In this document: positions 6,751 to 7,696 of the stretch, piece by piece
Layout: each line of letters opens with the position of its first letter
How positions within the stretch are numbered: the first letter of the stretch is position 1
Source of the DNA: JAHDCE01 sp051275765
GTDB taxonomy: Bacteria; Bacteroidota; Bacteroidia; Chitinophagales; Saprospiraceae
Assembly (NCBI GenBank): GCA_051275765.1
Contig: JBNMOV010000235.1
Span: 1-7,696 of the forward strand
Reading direction: 5' to 3'
Length of the DNA stretch: 7,696 nt
Notes under the pieces: generated by a model
Told to the model about the DNA's origin: nothing
What the model saw: the letters and a program-made list of their open reading frames with translations, nothing else
Databases searched by the model: none
Program-made: the position numbers and the translations under genes

Positions 6751-6917
6751 GTGGACTAACTCATAAGTAAAGGTATGTTAAGCTGCCGTAATTATTAGGT
6801 TCTGTTAGGCACAAAAAACGGAGTTACGCCCTAGCGTAATGAGTATTTTTGGAACGACACAGAAGCTGATAAGTACAAATCTTGGGCATATCGGAATTTA
6901 TGAGTTAGTCCACTAGG
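6745..6917. mobile_element. MITE-like element with terminal inverted repeats and TA flanks
   Basis: The ends are inverted copies: GTGGACTAACTCATAA at 6751-6766 matches the complement of 6898-6913 over 16 of 16 bases, and the similarity extends outward (CCGCTA and CCTA before GTGG). TA dinucleotides flank it, either at 6743-6744/6918-6919 (173-bp element) or at 6749-6750/6914-6915 (163-bp element), as expected for a Tc1/mariner/IS630-type target duplication. It encodes no transposase. Its interior holds copy B of the palindromic repeat. It interrupts the gene at 6539-7550 and adds 27 foreign codons (SGLTHKFRYAQDLYL...) to the middle block's frame before a stop. The other inverted-repeat arm lacks it and shows an uninterrupted ATACCTAGCGGTAT. 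Confidence 0.7.
6810..6860. repeat. Palindromic repeat, copy B (inside the MITE-like element)
   Basis: TTACGC and GCGTAA flank four bases at 6824-6839, as in copy A at 6377-6392. Outside this core, TTTTTG..AACG on the right and an A-rich stretch on the left are also shared. The minus-strand stop codon of the 195-codon frame lies within it (CGC TAG). Confidence 0.5.
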
Positions 6918-7375
6918 TATAGCAATAAAGGAAAACAACTTGATATAATCGATATAAGAATCAAAAGCTAAATCAATGTTTACTTTCTTCAATTCACTCG
7001 CAGCTCTTTTGTAACTCCCTTCTTTTATAGATAACAAAGCCTGTGCTATTTGAAAAATCCACAAATGCGTTAATCGATTAAATTCATTTATTTCAAAAAT
7101 CTCTTCATAATATTTATTAAAAATAATTTCAATCCAATCAACTCTTTTTAAAAGTAATATCGTAGAAATAATCTCAAAGAAAAACTCACATTTATTAAGT
7201 CCTTCACTTTTAATTAATATTTGCTCAAAAATAGCAGTCTGTTTATTCACTGGTTGACTATACAATTGATTCGCATAATATCGTCCTTGCACAACAGGAT
7301 GTACATCTTTTAAATCATAAGATGTTTGCAAACTAAGTAGTTCTTTTGGATGACTATTTAAGAAAGCGTGATAAG

Positions 7376-7479
7376 TATACCTAGCGGTATTCGCTTTACA
7401 GATCAACACTAATAACAATTGCTTGATTTCCAGAAGCTATGAATTTTAACAATCCGAAAACCAATTAATTCTCAGTATA
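7376..7479 (+). repeat. Right arm of the long inverted repeat (degenerate, MITE-free copy)
   Basis: On the plus strand this copy reads FALQINTNNNCLISRSYEF and then hits TAA, because one base is missing relative to the left arm. It is therefore a decayed, inverted duplicate of the C-terminal part of the minus-strand gene, placed inside that gene's 5' region between the N-terminal and middle blocks. It contains TATACCTAGCGGTATTCGC with no insertion, the empty-site version of the left arm. Confidence 0.8.
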
Positions 7480-7656
7480 TTTAATAAATTTAGAAACAAT
7501 AAATGTTCTTCCTCTTTTTCTAACTGAATGGATTGCTCAATTAGTTCCATATAGCTAAAATTAAAATTCTAGTAATCAATAAAATTATAAACTACTGTTC
7601 TCCTAAATCGAGCACTTTTTAAAAGTGAAATAATAAAAGTTTTATCCTTTTTACAA

Positions 7657-7685
7657 AAAAGCCTTAGAGTAACACCAAGTGCTAC
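7657..7685 (-). terminator. Possible terminator of a gene beyond the right edge
   Basis: On the minus strand AGCACTTG and CTAAGGCT can pair imperfectly (six of eight) around ten bases and are followed by TTTTTTG. A gene outside the window, transcribed leftward, could end here. The TTACTCTAAGGC stretch also resembles the core of the palindromic repeats (TTACGCTAAGGC), so it may instead be a diverged third copy. Confidence 0.3.
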
Positions 7686-7696
7686 GCAAATTCTTA

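Larger units (their letters stand above)
6539..7550 (-). pseudogene. Twice-interrupted gene for a helical protein of unknown function
   Basis: Three coding blocks on the minus strand can be pieced together. The N-terminal block starts at ATG 7550 (MELIEQSIQLEKEEEHLLFL then NLLNIL) and fails near 7480. The middle block (7375-6918) runs from YTYHAFLNSHPKELLSL to DYIKLFSFIAI. The C-terminal block (6742-6539) runs from FALQTITNNNYLIFSSYEFL through LEKGRTGIKEQYTELANKLG to LLEHYFE and a TAA. Together they make about 245 residues, Leu/Ile/Lys-rich and apparently all helical, perhaps TPR-like, without signal peptide or membrane segment. Two insertions break it: an inverted 104-bp copy of its own C-terminal region (7376-7479) and a MITE-like element (about 6745-6917). 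Removing the element with one flanking TA joins IAI to FALQ in frame. A 195-codon frame starting at TTG 7418 covers the middle block, but its first 13 codons are antisense repeat and its last 27 come from the element. The family is not recognised. Confidence 0.6.

Noticed and set aside
6804..6811. GTTAGGC resembling an integron attC core, next to a palindrome
   Set aside because: There is no matching inverse core at a proper distance, no cassette array and no integrase. The MITE terminal repeats explain the structure better.
1..7696. CRISPR array, tRNA or rRNA genes, defence or toxin-antitoxin system
   Set aside because: No regularly spaced direct repeats, cloverleaf, rRNA-like sequence or recognised defence protein was seen on either strand.

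Overview
The window is AT-rich, and its features point to a Bacteroidota chromosome. The evidence is a secreted alpha/beta hydrolase ending in a type IX secretion (T9SS) sorting domain, a FAS1 lipoprotein with a run of Asp right after the lipidated Cys, start codons without Shine-Dalgarno sequences, and promoter candidates of the Bacteroidota TTG / TAnnTTTG type. A marine or Saprospiria-like member is possible, but this is inference only.

Left part (1-1484): only small genes, all on the minus strand. A signal peptide at the very edge (1-63) begins a secreted protein that runs out of the window. Two short genes (481-627 and 1057-1206) encode paralogous 45-49 residue single-helix membrane proteins, and both have an identical 15-base A-rich box upstream. 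A perfect 34-bp palindrome (396-429) is a likely terminator.

Middle part (1485-5822): three well-formed plus-strand genes, each apparently its own transcription unit. They are galactose mutarotase (galM), a lipoprotein with two FAS1 (fasciclin) domains, and a lipase-like serine hydrolase with a signal peptide, a Ser-Asp-His triad and a C-terminal T9SS sorting domain. Strong hairpin terminators follow the second and third. The first is cytoplasmic sugar metabolism and the other two are envelope or secreted proteins; nothing shows that they share a pathway.

Right part (5823-7696): decayed, rearranged minus-strand DNA. A small gene resembling a widespread uncharacterised family (5921-6285) is broken by a frameshift and has lost a clear start. 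A helical-protein gene (6539-7550) is broken twice. A roughly 163-173 bp MITE-like element with terminal inverted repeats and TA flanks sits in its 3' part, and a 104-bp inverted copy of its own 3' region sits in its 5' part. The inverted copy lacks the element, so it acts as a built-in empty site. A short palindromic repeat (TTACGC-N4-GCGTAA) occurs inside the MITE and again at 6377-6392. I see no CRISPR array, rRNA, tRNA or transposase gene.
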